This document shows positions 1 through 7,537 of a stretch of 42,835 nucleotides of DNA, piece by piece; within the stretch, counting starts at the first letter, position 1, and every line of letters starts with the position of its first letter. This DNA comes from Bdellovibrio sp. GTDB taxonomy: Bacteria > Bdellovibrionota > Bdellovibrionia > Bdellovibrionales > Bdellovibrionaceae. A model generated the notes under the pieces. It was given only the letters and a program-made list of their open reading frames with translations, was not told where the DNA came from and searched no databases. The DNA is taken from the NCBI GenBank assembly GCA_020720425.1, contig DYOP01000013.1, positions 1-42,835 on the forward strand, read 5' to 3'. The position numbers were made by a program, and so were the translations under genes.

Positions 1-1
1 T

Positions 2-1171
2 CTACCCACTTTCGAGCCTTTTCAAGACTTTCAAAGCCATGCTCAGGAAAGCTCTGATTCAGATTTTTTCATGCGAGACATTCAGTGTGCCACGAACAAA
101 CAGTTCATTAGAAATTTGTCAGCTAAAGTTAACGATGCGATGACCGCTAAAGCTGAAAATGGATGGTTTCCAAATAACCATGCACCGCTGGGTTACATTC
201 ATCAAAAGTTGAAGGACCAAAATGGTCGTGAGATGAAAAGGGGAGCAATTATTGTCCCTGACCCAAATCCTAAAAACATTGAGCAAGTTCGACGTGAGTA
301 TGAGCTAAGGTCTCAAGGCTATGGATACGAAGCAATTCGAGCCACAGTAATCGCTGAAGGCTTCATCGACCCCAAAAGAAAAACGATTTACAGTAAGAAC
401 TCGATTGAGAAAAGACTCAAGAATCCATTTTATTATGGCAATTTTCGATGGCAGGGACGTGAATACAAAGGAAAACACGAACTCATAATTGACCAAGAAC
501 TTTTGAAGGCGGTTCAGCGAACCTATATTTCGAGAGGTCAAAGAATCAGTCAAAAACAAGGCTCTGTTCCTACGGGTTGGCTTCGTTGCCATACTCCTGA
601 ATGTAATTGCCAGATTTGCTATGACCCAAAAATCAAAACGCTGAAGGTAACAAAAGAGAAAAGGCTGTTCGCTTACTATCGCTGTTCAAATTCTAGAGGT
701 ATCCACAAATCAATGCGAGGAATGTACGTCAAAGAGCCAATACTATGGGGTGAGCTAGAAAAACCTGTTTCTGATATTTCTATTGAAAAAACATTCGGTG
801 ATTCGATTTACAAGGAACTTGAAGCTCTTCACGAAATACATCGTATTGCTAAAAAGGCTGAGATTGCTGAATTCAAAATAGCACTCAAAGAATTGGAAGG
901 CTCAGAGGACAAGCTTTACGATAGTTTTATTCAAGGTGTTTTAGATGAGCATGGATATCGAAGACAAATTCAAAGAGTCAGGGAACAGAGAGTTCATTAC
1001 ACCGACCTTTTAGAAACTGCGAATGATGAAATTGATGGAGCTTATCTCAAATCTGCAAAAATCTTATTAGAACTGGCTACCACAGCGAAATCCCAATGGA
1101 ATTCCTCATCTTCAACTGAAAGAATCTTATTACTCAAAAAGATTTGTTCGAACCCACAATTAGATGGGTAA
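2..1171 (+). CDS. Large serine recombinase, C-terminal part (cut by window edge)
   Basis: Site-specific DNA recombinase of the large serine family, which integrates or excises mobile elements. The reading frame is open to the window edge, so the N-terminal catalytic (resolvase) domain with its serine lies outside and the first ATG at 71 is probably not the start. What remains shows the recombinase domain (NGWFPNNHAPLGY, then KNPFYYGNFRWQGREYKGKH), a cysteine-containing zinc-ribbon-like segment (LRCHTPECNCQIC, later YYRCSNSRGIHKS), and a charged, probably coiled-coil C-terminus rich in Glu, Lys and Arg. This order is normal for the family. The gene ends 63 bp before a 16-bp copy of the tRNA-Glu 3' end, so it probably belongs to an element whose body lies left of the window. 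Family assignment is firm; activity cannot be judged without the N-terminus. Confidence 0.85.
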   Translation, partial: LPTFEPFQDFQSHAQESSDSDFFMRDIQCATNKQFIRNLSAKVNDAMTAKAENGWFPNNHAPLGYIHQKLKDQNGREMKRGAIIVPDPNPKNIEQVRREYELRSQGYGYEAIRATVIAEGFIDPKRKTIYSKNSIEKRLKNPFYYGNFRWQGREYKGKHELIIDQELLKAVQRTYISRGQRISQKQGSVPTGWLRCHTPECNCQICYDPKIKTLKVTKEKRLFAYYRCSNSRGIHKSMRGMYVKEPILWGELEKPVSDISIEKTFGDSIYKELEALHEIHRIAKKAEIAEFKIALKELEGSEDKLYDSFIQGVLDEHGYRRQIQRVREQRVHYTDLLETANDEIDGAYLKSAKILLELATTAKSQWNSSSSTERILLLKKICSNPQLDG

Positions 1172-1233
1172 AGACTACGATATTCCTTAAGAAATCCACT
1201 CAGGATAATAGCAGATATGTCTGCTGATAAGAA

Positions 1234-1249
1234 TTGGCGTTCCCAAGGG
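1234..1249. repeat. 16-bp duplicate of tRNA-Glu 3' end (att-like)
   Basis: TTGGCGTTCCCAAGGG here is identical to bases 1419-1434, which span the acceptor and CCA end of tRNA-Glu. The copies are in direct orientation 185 bp apart. Such duplications of a tRNA 3' end are typical attachment-site scars of integrated elements, and a recombinase gene ends just to the left. The sequence identity is seen; the role as an attachment site is inferred. Confidence 0.6.
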
Positions 1250-1255
1250 ATTGCT

Positions 1256-1336
1256 TCGGGCTCCTGCCCTCAGCCCTCGCGCAGGAGCGCTCGGGTTATC
1301 ACGCAAAAATAGCTTCCTGCTATTTTTGTCGAACCC
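1256..1336. repeat. Structured tRNA-trailing segment with GTCGAAC hairpin
   Basis: Two nested inverted repeats: a GC-rich stem (GCTCCTGC against GCAGGAGC) and AAAAATAGC/GCTATTTTT, followed by GTCGAAC. The second hairpin plus TTTTTGTCGAAC has the same design as the 59-bp repeats at 25382-25440 and 27300-27358, one of which also lies 3' of a tRNA gene. On the tRNA strand it reads GTTCGAC, then a stem ending in T residues, so it may act as a terminator or as an element end. Function unknown. Confidence 0.45.
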
Positions 1337-1369
1337 CCTACATTAAGCGATGTCAACTCCCCATAAACA

Positions 1370-1420
1370 AAAAGCTTTTTATTAGAAACACTCTGCGAGT
1401 GCTGCTAATAAAAAGCTTTT
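1370..1420 (-). terminator. Perfect 16-bp hairpin abutting tRNA-Glu 3' end
   Basis: AAAAGCTTTTTATTAG at 1370-1385 is the exact reverse complement of 1405-1420. The 19-nt loop contains a further small stem (CACTC/GAGTG). The palindrome begins at the CCA end of tRNA-Glu, so it is probably the processing or termination structure of the Lys-Glu tRNA transcript on the minus strand. The stem is AT-rich, which is less typical of a strong terminator. Confidence 0.5.
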
Positions 1421-1495
1421 GGCGTTCCCAAGGGGATTCGAACCCCTGTATCCTCCGTGAAAGGGAGGTGTCCTAGGCCACTAGACGATGGGAAC
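1420..1495 (-). tRNA. tRNA-Glu (anticodon TTC)
   Basis: Read on the minus strand: acceptor GTTCCCA pairs with TGGGAAC, the anticodon arm is CCTCC-CTTTCAC-GGAGG with anticodon TTC, and the T arm is AGGGGTTCGAATCCCCT. Discriminator G and an encoded CCA are present, giving 76 nt. It follows tRNA-Lys after 5 nt, so the two are almost certainly one transcript. Its 3' end is duplicated at 1234-1249. Confidence 0.95.
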
Positions 1496-1500
1496 AGATT

Positions 1501-1576
1501 TGGTGGCTCGCGATGGATTCGAACCATCGACCCCTTCATTAAAAGTGAAGTGCTCTACCAGCTGAGCTAGCGAACC
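1501..1576 (-). tRNA. tRNA-Lys (anticodon TTT)
   Basis: On the minus strand the acceptor GGTTCGC pairs with GCGAGCC, including one G-T pair. The anticodon arm is CTTCA-CTTTTAA-TGAAG with anticodon TTT, and the T loop is GGTTCGAATCC. Discriminator A and an encoded CCA are present, giving 76 nt. It is the first gene of the Lys-Glu pair. The stretch between it and purA (1577-1838) is AT-rich and shows only the purA terminator. Confidence 0.95.
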
Positions 1577-1804
1577 GCGTGAAAGAGAAATCTCATTGAT
1601 TATTAGTTTTCAGTCAACCGATTTTTTTTAATGCTTTACTCCAAAATCAATATGCTTAAAATATAACCAATTAAGAAGAGTGAAGAAAAAATAAAAGTAA
1701 AATTTCTTAGAGACAAATTAACGAGAACTTGAAGCTAAAAAAAGCTAAATCAAAGATAAGTCAAGACCCACTTGAGGCCAAAAATAAAATCAAATCAATA
1801 GTGT

Positions 1805-1837
1805 ATAAAAAAATTAATATCTTATTTAAAGATAAGA
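1805..1837 (-). terminator. Probable intrinsic terminator of purA
   Basis: On the minus strand, just after the purA stop, TCTTAT-CTTTAA-ATAAGA can fold, followed by TATTAATTTTTTTATA. The stem is short and AT-only but the T-run is good. Confidence 0.5.
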
Positions 1838-1838
1838 C

Positions 1839-3134
1839 TTAGTTAGCAAATAAAGGTTTAACCCAAAGAGTTTGCTCGCGGCCCGGGCCTACTGAAATAA
1901 CATCAATCGGTACGCCTAAATGTTTACTAATAAAGTCAATATAGAGGGTTGCGTTTCTTGGAAGGTCTTTAAGGCTAGAGACTTGAGTTAAATCTTCTTT
2001 CCATCCGGGTAAAAACTCGATAATGGGTTTTGCCTTTTCCCAGTCAGATAGCTTAGTGGGGGCTTCGTGCACAGCCTTGCCATTAATTTCGTAGCTCACG
2101 CAAACGCCGATTTTATCAAGTCCCGAAAGAACATCAAGTTTCATTAGGGCTAAATGAGTAATCCCATTTAATCGGGTCGCATATTTCATGGCAACCAGAT
2201 CAAGCCAGCCGCAGCGTCTTTTGCGGCCTGTGGTAGCACCAAATTCAAAACCCTTGGTTTGAAGGTAGTCACCTAGATCATCTTTTAACTCCGACGGAAA
2301 AGGGCCGCTGCCAACGCGGGTAGCATAAGCTTTAAATACACCAATAACATCAGTGATCATATTGGGTCCAATACCCGTGCTTGTGCAGGCTGAGCCAGCA
2401 ATAGTTGATGATGAGGTAACATAGGGGTAGGTGCCATGATAAACATCTAACAGTGTGCCTTGAGCCCCTTCAAATAAAACACGCTTACCTGTTTTGATGG
2501 CTCGATAAATATTAAACCCAACATCTGGGGTTAGGTAGGGTTCAACTGATTGCAAGTAGCTTTGTGCCCATTCCATCATTTGTTTAACAGTAAACTGCTC
2601 TTGTTTGTAATATTTAAGGAGAGCATTTTTTTCTTCGAGAATTGATTTAAGTTTGGCTTTTAAAACATCAAGATCAAAAAGGTCACCTACTAAAATAGCT
2701 TTTCGAGCCGCATGATCTTCGTAAGCAGGGCCAATTCCGCGTCCTGTGGTGCCAATTTTGTTTTCTCCTAAAGAGCTTTCGCGGGCTTGATCCAAAGCCT
2801 TGTGAAAAGGAAATATAACAGTCGCTGTTGAGCTAATTTGAAGTTGTTTTGAACTCACTAAGTATCCAAGCTCAGTCACGGTTTGTAATTCTTTTTGAAG
2901 GGCCTCAATGTCAATCACTGTGCCAGAAGCAATTACGCAAGTTTTGTTTTCGTGTAAAATGCCAGAGGGAATGAGGTGCAAAACAACTTTTTTGCCATTA
3001 ACTACTAGGGTGTGACCCGCGTTAGCGCCGCCCTGAAACCTGACAACAAAATCAGAACGCTCTGCCAGAACGTCAACAATTTTGCCTTTACCTTCGTCTC
3101 CCCATTGAGCCCCAATTACAATCAGTCCTGACAT
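1839..3134 (-). CDS. purA: Adenylosuccinate synthetase
   Basis: Cytoplasmic GTP-dependent ligase joining IMP and aspartate to adenylosuccinate, the first step from IMP to AMP. The 431-aa length is normal. The N-terminal GTP loop is GAQWGDEGKGK with catalytic Asp13, and GGANAGHT supplies His41. The internal motifs TGRGIGPAYEDHAARK and LFEGAQGTLLD, and the C-terminal VGPGREQT, are all intact. The start has AAAGG upstream at reasonable distance. It is the last of three minus-strand genes, 78 bp downstream of the dehydrogenase gene, and is followed by a T-rich terminator. No missing residue was noticed. Identification is essentially certain. Confidence 0.98.
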   Translation of the reverse strand: MSGLIVIGAQWGDEGKGKIVDVLAERSDFVVRFQGGANAGHTLVVNGKKVVLHLIPSGILHENKTCVIASGTVIDIEALQKELQTVTELGYLVSSKQLQISSTATVIFPFHKALDQARESSLGENKIGTTGRGIGPAYEDHAARKAILVGDLFDLDVLKAKLKSILEEKNALLKYYKQEQFTVKQMMEWAQSYLQSVEPYLTPDVGFNIYRAIKTGKRVLFEGAQGTLLDVYHGTYPYVTSSSTIAGSACTSTGIGPNMITDVIGVFKAYATRVGSGPFPSELKDDLGDYLQTKGFEFGATTGRKRRCGWLDLVAMKYATRLNGITHLALMKLDVLSGLDKIGVCVSYEINGKAVHEAPTKLSDWEKAKPIIEFLPGWKEDLTQVSSLKDLPRNATLYIDFISKHLGVPIDVISVGPGREQTLWVKPLFAN

Positions 3135-3212
3135 AGTAGATACCTTTGTTAAAAGTTCGGCACAAGTGTAAAGAATCCTGCTTTTAAAAACAAGAAACTT
3201 TTATGACTCATG

Positions 3213-4229
3213 CTAATTTTGGTCTGAAAAGCCCATTGGATTGGTATACCAAAGTGCATTAGGGGGGAGGGTATCGGTAACAGATTGATTTTTCACATAG
3301 TTAATAACTTTATAAGCGGCATCCCAACTAACCTTACTTAAGGCCTCAGTTGTTGTTGCGCCAATATGAGGTGAAAATAGGCAATTTTGATATTTTAAAA
3401 TAGGTGAGTCTTTGGGTAAGGGTTCTTTATGAAAAACATCAAGCCCCGCAGCAAGAATGACCCTTGACTTTAAGCCCTCCTGAAGCAAAAGGGCGTCGAT
3501 CACGTCTCCGCGAGAGGTGTTAACAATAATGACTCCATGGTCTATATCCTCTAAGTTTGAGGCTCTAAGCATATGCGTAGTCTCTTTAGATTTGGGCACA
3601 TGAAAACTAATGATGTGACTTTGCAAAAGTAACTCTTGGTAGCTCATCATTTTAACATTCAATGATTGACTAAGCTTGTGGTCAATATAGGGGTCAAAAG
3701 CAATTACATTTAAACCTATGGCTTGAGCTATTTGAGTTACCTTTTTTCCGATTCTGCCAAGACCTACAATGCCTAAGGTTTTGCCGCAAAGCTCGGTGCC
3801 AGTCAGGCTTTGCCTGTCCCAAGAGCCCTTGATAACTTGCTCATGGGCTTTGGGTAACCATCTTGAACATCCAATCATAAGACCAATGGTTAACTCAGCT
3901 GCCGATTGTGTGTGTCCATCAGGTGTTACCATGACTTGAACACCCGCTTTTTGACAGGCCAATAAATCAATATGATCAAATCCCGCCGTGCAAGAGACTA
4001 TGATTTTTAACTGAGGGGCCCGCTTAAGCAGGCTCTCATTAATCTCTGTTTTAGACCTGACAATCAAGGCCTGAGCTTTTGATAGTTCTAAATCGGGAGG
4101 ATCAGAAGGGAGTACCGTTGAATCTAATACAACTAAATCTAATTCGGGTTGCACTTTAAGCCAGCTTAGAGCATTAAAATCAAATCTATCAGTTACCAAT
4201 ACATTAAACTTATTTATCAATGGACTCAT
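3213..4229 (-). CDS. D-2-hydroxyacid dehydrogenase, SerA-like short form
   Basis: NAD-dependent D-isomer-specific 2-hydroxyacid dehydrogenase, probably cytoplasmic. The Rossmann motif is GLGRIG at residues 156-161. The catalytic trio of the family is visible: Arg240 (NTSRGD), Glu269 (HKEP) and His288 (SPHIG). At 338 aa it lacks the C-terminal ACT or ASB domains of regulated phosphoglycerate dehydrogenases. It overlaps the upstream class V aminotransferase gene by 20 bp, so the two are translationally linked. Together they could carry out 3-phosphoglycerate oxidation and transamination in serine synthesis, or glyoxylate/hydroxypyruvate metabolism. The pairing favours serine metabolism, but the substrate cannot be read from sequence. 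Confidence 0.88.
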   Translation of the reverse strand: MSPLINKFNVLVTDRFDFNALSWLKVQPELDLVVLDSTVLPSDPPDLELSKAQALIVRSKTEINESLLKRAPQLKIIVSCTAGFDHIDLLACQKAGVQVMVTPDGHTQSAAELTIGLMIGCSRWLPKAHEQVIKGSWDRQSLTGTELCGKTLGIVGLGRIGKKVTQIAQAIGLNVIAFDPYIDHKLSQSLNVKMMSYQELLLQSHIISFHVPKSKETTHMLRASNLEDIDHGVIIVNTSRGDVIDALLLQEGLKSRVILAAGLDVFHKEPLPKDSPILKYQNCLFSPHIGATTTEALSKVSWDAAYKVINYVKNQSVTDTLPPNALWYTNPMGFSDQN

Positions 4230-5388
4230 AAGCTTCCTTTAAGGGAGTTAAACATTCTTGAACAACTTGTTTGTAAGTTTCAAGGCAGGGCACTGGTTGC
4301 TTAAAATCTATTATGGCAAAGTATAATCGGTCAGCCATTTCGATCATATCTTGCATTAAAATGTAACCCATATGGCCAATTCGAATAATTTTACCCTTAG
4401 CTTGATCTTGCCCGCCCATAACAATGAGCTGATATTTATCTTCTAAGTGTTGCCTAAACTTTTGACCGTCAAAAGGGGTTACTAAGGCTGTTACCGAAGG
4501 TGAAGGCGATTGAGTAAAAGGCTCTAAGCCCAAGGTTATACCGATATTACGAGTAAATTGAGCCCTTTGATTTATAACTTCAAGATGCTTATCAAGCTCA
4601 GTTGCTAATATCAAATCAAGCGATTTTTCTGTGGCCCGAATTAGATTAACATTTGAGCTAAAAAAAGTTTCACCCCTTTGGTTTGCTTGATGCTCTTTGC
4701 GGATATCAAAATAATATCGAGGCGTGGGGTTGTTTTCGATTTTGCTCCATGCCCTCTTTGAAAACGAAATATAAGATAATCCTGTTGGTAACATAAAAGC
4801 TTTTTGGGAGCCGCCAATAACACAATCTAAATCCCAGTCATCCATTAAAAGCGGGGTAGCCCCCAAGGCTGTAATGGCATCAATTAAAAATAAGGTGTCA
4901 GGAGATAAGTCCCGAATTATTTTTGAGAGTTCTTTAATTGGGTGTAAAACGCCAGTGGATGTTTCGCAGGCTTGGCATAAAACATGGTGGTAGGGTCCGG
5001 ATTTAACTAATTGGTTTTTAAAATCTTCAATATCAACCGATTGGCCCCATGGTACAGAAAGAACATCAACTTGGGCTCCAAAGACTTTTGCCATTTCTGC
5101 CCATCTTTGGCCAAACTTGCCAGAATCAATCGCCAAAACTCGTTCTTGCGGGGCAAGGACATTTATAATTGAGGCTTCCATGGCCCCAGAACCTGTCGAG
5201 GTCAGCATAAAACAGGGCTGATCGGTTATAAAAATTTTTTTTAACTTTTCAAGAGTTGACTTTAAAATCCCATCAAAAACAGGGGTTCTGTGATGAATCA
5301 TTGGCAGACTAAGACAAGATTGTACATCGGGGTGTAAAGGTACGGGCCCAGGGGTCATTAATAACATTTTGCGTGATGCTTGCTTCAT
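4210..5388 (-). CDS. Class V aminotransferase (serine/alanine-glyoxylate type)
   Basis: PLP-dependent aminotransferase of the alanine-glyoxylate/serine-pyruvate group, 392 aa. It opens with the family signature MTPGPVPLHP and IHHRTPVF. It carries STGSGAMEA for phosphate binding, LIDAITALG with Asp170, and GGSQKAFMLPTG with the PLP lysine Lys196. The start is supported by GGAAAGG about 8 nt upstream. It leads the operon with the overlapping hydroxyacid dehydrogenase and then purA. Some members of this class act as phosphoserine aminotransferases, and the dehydrogenase partner makes that plausible here (inference). Its start is only 27 bp from the divergent lptE start, so the two promoters must sit very close together or inside the coding regions. 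Confidence 0.88.
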   Translation of the reverse strand: MKQASRKMLLMTPGPVPLHPDVQSCLSLPMIHHRTPVFDGILKSTLEKLKKIFITDQPCFMLTSTGSGAMEASIINVLAPQERVLAIDSGKFGQRWAEMAKVFGAQVDVLSVPWGQSVDIEDFKNQLVKSGPYHHVLCQACETSTGVLHPIKELSKIIRDLSPDTLFLIDAITALGATPLLMDDWDLDCVIGGSQKAFMLPTGLSYISFSKRAWSKIENNPTPRYYFDIRKEHQANQRGETFFSSNVNLIRATEKSLDLILATELDKHLEVINQRAQFTRNIGITLGLEPFTQSPSPSVTALVTPFDGQKFRQHLEDKYQLIVMGGQDQAKGKIIRIGHMGYILMQDMIEMADRLYFAIIDFKQPVPCLETYKQVVQECLTPLKEAYESIDK

Positions 5389-5415
5389 AGTAAACCTTTC
5401 CGTACTCTGACTTGA

Positions 5416-6027
5416 GTGAAAAATTCTACAAATATTAAAGATACATTTAACCCATATAAATTAAATCAAATTGTTCTATTCATTTTTAATTTTGTCATCT
5501 TAACTCTTGTCATGGCTGGCTGCGCTTATCATCGGGGTTTGCCAAAAAGGGCCCTGCCTGGTGGTTTTACTAAAATTGCAATTCCTATTTTTAGTAACCT
5601 AACTCAAGAGCCAACGATTGAAGTTCCTTTTACTCAGGCTTTGATTGCTGAACTCGAAAAATCTAAAATTGCTCAACTGACAGACCCAAGATTTGCCGAA
5701 GTTATTGCCCTAGGTAAAATAAAATCTGTTGAATATCTGCCTTCCGGCCGACGAGAAGGGGGGGGGTTACCCTTAGGAGCGGTCTTAGCCTCTGAGTATC
5801 GTATTGTACTGACAATGGAGCTAAGTTTAAAAAAAGTGAGTGATCAAACAATTGTTTGGAGTTCTGTTTTTCAGGGCGAAAGAACGTATATAGCTCCTCA
5901 AGTAACACAGCCTGTTGTTAATACAGTTAATGCAAACTATAATCATTCAGCCCGAAGACTCAATATAGAAACCTTATCTAAGCAAATGGTTGCCGAAGCC
6001 TATAGCCAAATGACGGAAGGTTTTTAA
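5416..6027 (+). CDS. lptE: LPS-assembly lipoprotein LptE-like
   Basis: Outer-membrane lipoprotein expected to plug the LptD barrel in LPS export. A long N-region is followed by a hydrophobic stretch ending in LVMAGC, a good lipobox with Cys at about residue 36. The mature start AYHRGLP, then KIAIPIFSNLTQEPTIE and FTQALIAELEKSK, matches the LptE pattern. Length (203 aa) is normal. The GTG at 5416 directly follows an in-frame stop and is the only start that keeps the signal peptide, though no clear Shine-Dalgarno precedes it. The stop overlaps the holA start by 1 base; lptE-holA adjacency is widespread in Proteobacteria and supports both calls. Confidence 0.85.
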   Translation: MKNSTNIKDTFNPYKLNQIVLFIFNFVILTLVMAGCAYHRGLPKRALPGGFTKIAIPIFSNLTQEPTIEVPFTQALIAELEKSKIAQLTDPRFAEVIALGKIKSVEYLPSGRREGGGLPLGAVLASEYRIVLTMELSLKKVSDQTIVWSSVFQGERTYIAPQVTQPVVNTVNANYNHSARRLNIETLSKQMVAEAYSQMTEGF

Positions 6028-7064
6028 TGGCCAATCAAGTTTTAGACTATTTGAAATTTAAAAATCAATTCGAATCAATTGATGATTGGCAAAAGTGGCC
6101 TGATTGTTTATTGGTTCACGGCAGCGAAGATTATTTAATAAAAAAATCAATTCAGTTGTTTAAATCAAAAATTCAACCCGACAACAGAGAATTTAATTGG
6201 TCAGAGTTTGATTTTGTAAAAGCACCTATTGAAAATATTTTTGATCAAATTAAAAGTTACCCATTTATGTCAGATTTTCGAGTGATTGAAATTGAAAACT
6301 TTTTAATAGCTCCCCTTTCTAAACAGCAAGCGTTTATCGAAGCCCTTAATCAAATTCAAGATTTACAATTTGTAAAAATAATTTTTAATGAGACGGCAGC
6401 CGAATTAAAAAAAAAACAGGTATCACTTTCAAAAGTAAAACATTTATTTTATGAAGTGCAATGTAAAACACCTTATTCAAATCAAATTCCGATGTGGATC
6501 AAGCAAATGGCTAACTTTTATGGAGTCACACTTAATCAAGATGTCATTGCATTAATCCATAAAAGATTGGGCGATCAACTATCGTTAGTTGATAATGAGA
6601 TTCAAAAATTGGCACTTCATCCTAAGGCTTTACTAAGTCAGGAGTTACTTGTTTCAGATGTAGATAATATGATTTCATACTCGGATGAAGGACAGATTTT
6701 TGAGTGGGTTCAAAATTTTTTTTCAAAAAAAAGATTATTGACTGAAGTTCAAATGAATGGACTTTTTGATTCGGGTCAAAGCCCACAGCTCATGATTTCT
6801 CTTTTGGCAAGACATGCTCGTATTTTGGCTAAAATTTATGAAGGAAAAAATAAAAACCTAGATGGCCCCCAACTGTCGGCTTATGCAAAAGTTCCCCCAT
6901 ACTTTCTGAAAAATTATTTATCAGATCTAAGACGTTGGTCTTTATCTGAGCTTGATTATTTACTTGTCCAGCTTGCCGAGTTGGACTTTTTACTAAAATC
7001 GCAAAATCAACGTCCAGCAATTGTTTTTACAAATCTTATTTATAAGAGCTTGCCTGTTATCTAA
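6027..7064 (+). CDS. holA: DNA polymerase III subunit delta
   Basis: Clamp-loader delta subunit, which opens the beta sliding clamp during replication. The 345-aa length is usual. The N-terminal region has LLVHGSEDYLIKKSI, corresponding to the family's 'G.d.yl....' opening, followed by the mid-region helical part (LGDQLSLVDNEIQKLAL) and the collar domain (LISLLARHARILAKI-like segment). It has no Walker A motif, as expected for delta. The start overlaps the lptE stop by one base, giving translational coupling. The assignment rests on both family features and the conserved lptE-holA neighbourhood. Confidence 0.88.
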   Translation: MANQVLDYLKFKNQFESIDDWQKWPDCLLVHGSEDYLIKKSIQLFKSKIQPDNREFNWSEFDFVKAPIENIFDQIKSYPFMSDFRVIEIENFLIAPLSKQQAFIEALNQIQDLQFVKIIFNETAAELKKKQVSLSKVKHLFYEVQCKTPYSNQIPMWIKQMANFYGVTLNQDVIALIHKRLGDQLSLVDNEIQKLALHPKALLSQELLVSDVDNMISYSDEGQIFEWVQNFFSKKRLLTEVQMNGLFDSGQSPQLMISLLARHARILAKIYEGKNKNLDGPQLSAYAKVPPYFLKNYLSDLRRWSLSELDYLLVQLAELDFLLKSQNQRPAIVFTNLIYKSLPVI

Positions 7065-7091
7065 TTAAAAAACATTGCCGATACTTCTTTT

Positions 7092-7427
7092 ATGACAGAA
7101 TTAAACCAAGATATAAGACGAAAATATCCACGAGTTGCTTTTGCGGGAGTGCTGGGTGTTCTTTTTTCTGGTCAGTACAAAGTTTATCGAGGCATCGAAA
7201 TCGGAGAAGGCGGACTATCTTTTTTTTCTGATCAAATGATAATGTTAGCTCAAAAATTAGTTGTCACCATTCTTATACCCGATGTTGGGTATAAAAGTGT
7301 AATAGCAGAGGTTCGAAATCAAAAGGCCACCAATGATCAGTATTTTATTGGCGTGCAATTTATTGACCCTCCTTTTGAGCTAAAACGGCTGATTCGCTCA
7401 GTCGTGTCTAAAGCTGATGCAATTTAA
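7092..7427 (+). CDS. PilZ-domain protein with degenerate c-di-GMP motif
   Basis: Single-domain 111-aa PilZ-like protein, probably cytoplasmic. PilZ domains bind cyclic di-GMP through RxxxR and (D/N)xSxxG. Here RKYPR (residues 10-14) fits the first motif, but the second is IEIGEGG, with Glu for Asp/Asn and Gly for Ser, so ligand binding is doubtful. The later beta-strand pattern (LVVTILIPDVGYKSVIAEVR, then YFIGVQFID) fits the fold. It lies 27 bp after holA and 110 bp before the large exported protein gene, so it could belong to either transcript. The Shine-Dalgarno is weak. Confidence 0.72.
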   Translation: MTELNQDIRRKYPRVAFAGVLGVLFSGQYKVYRGIEIGEGGLSFFSDQMIMLAQKLVVTILIPDVGYKSVIAEVRNQKATNDQYFIGVQFIDPPFELKRLIRSVVSKADAI

Positions 7428-7537
7428 ACCATAAAAAGCTTATAAATTTTATAGACTTACAATAGAGGTGCAAGTTTAGGCATGAGCAATGCTAATCCCA
7501 TATTTGATTAATTAAAATTCCAATATGTGGGGTCAAA

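Noticed and set aside
1234-1476. 80-aa open frame across the tRNA-Glu spacer
   Set aside because: It runs antisense through the tRNA-Glu gene and structured repeats, and its protein has the usual look of a spurious frame through a tRNA (SQGDSNPC). There is no ribosome site.
3213-4229. Full-length SerA
   Set aside because: The ACT/ASB regulatory C-terminus is absent, so only the catalytic family can be stated, not a specific serA identity.
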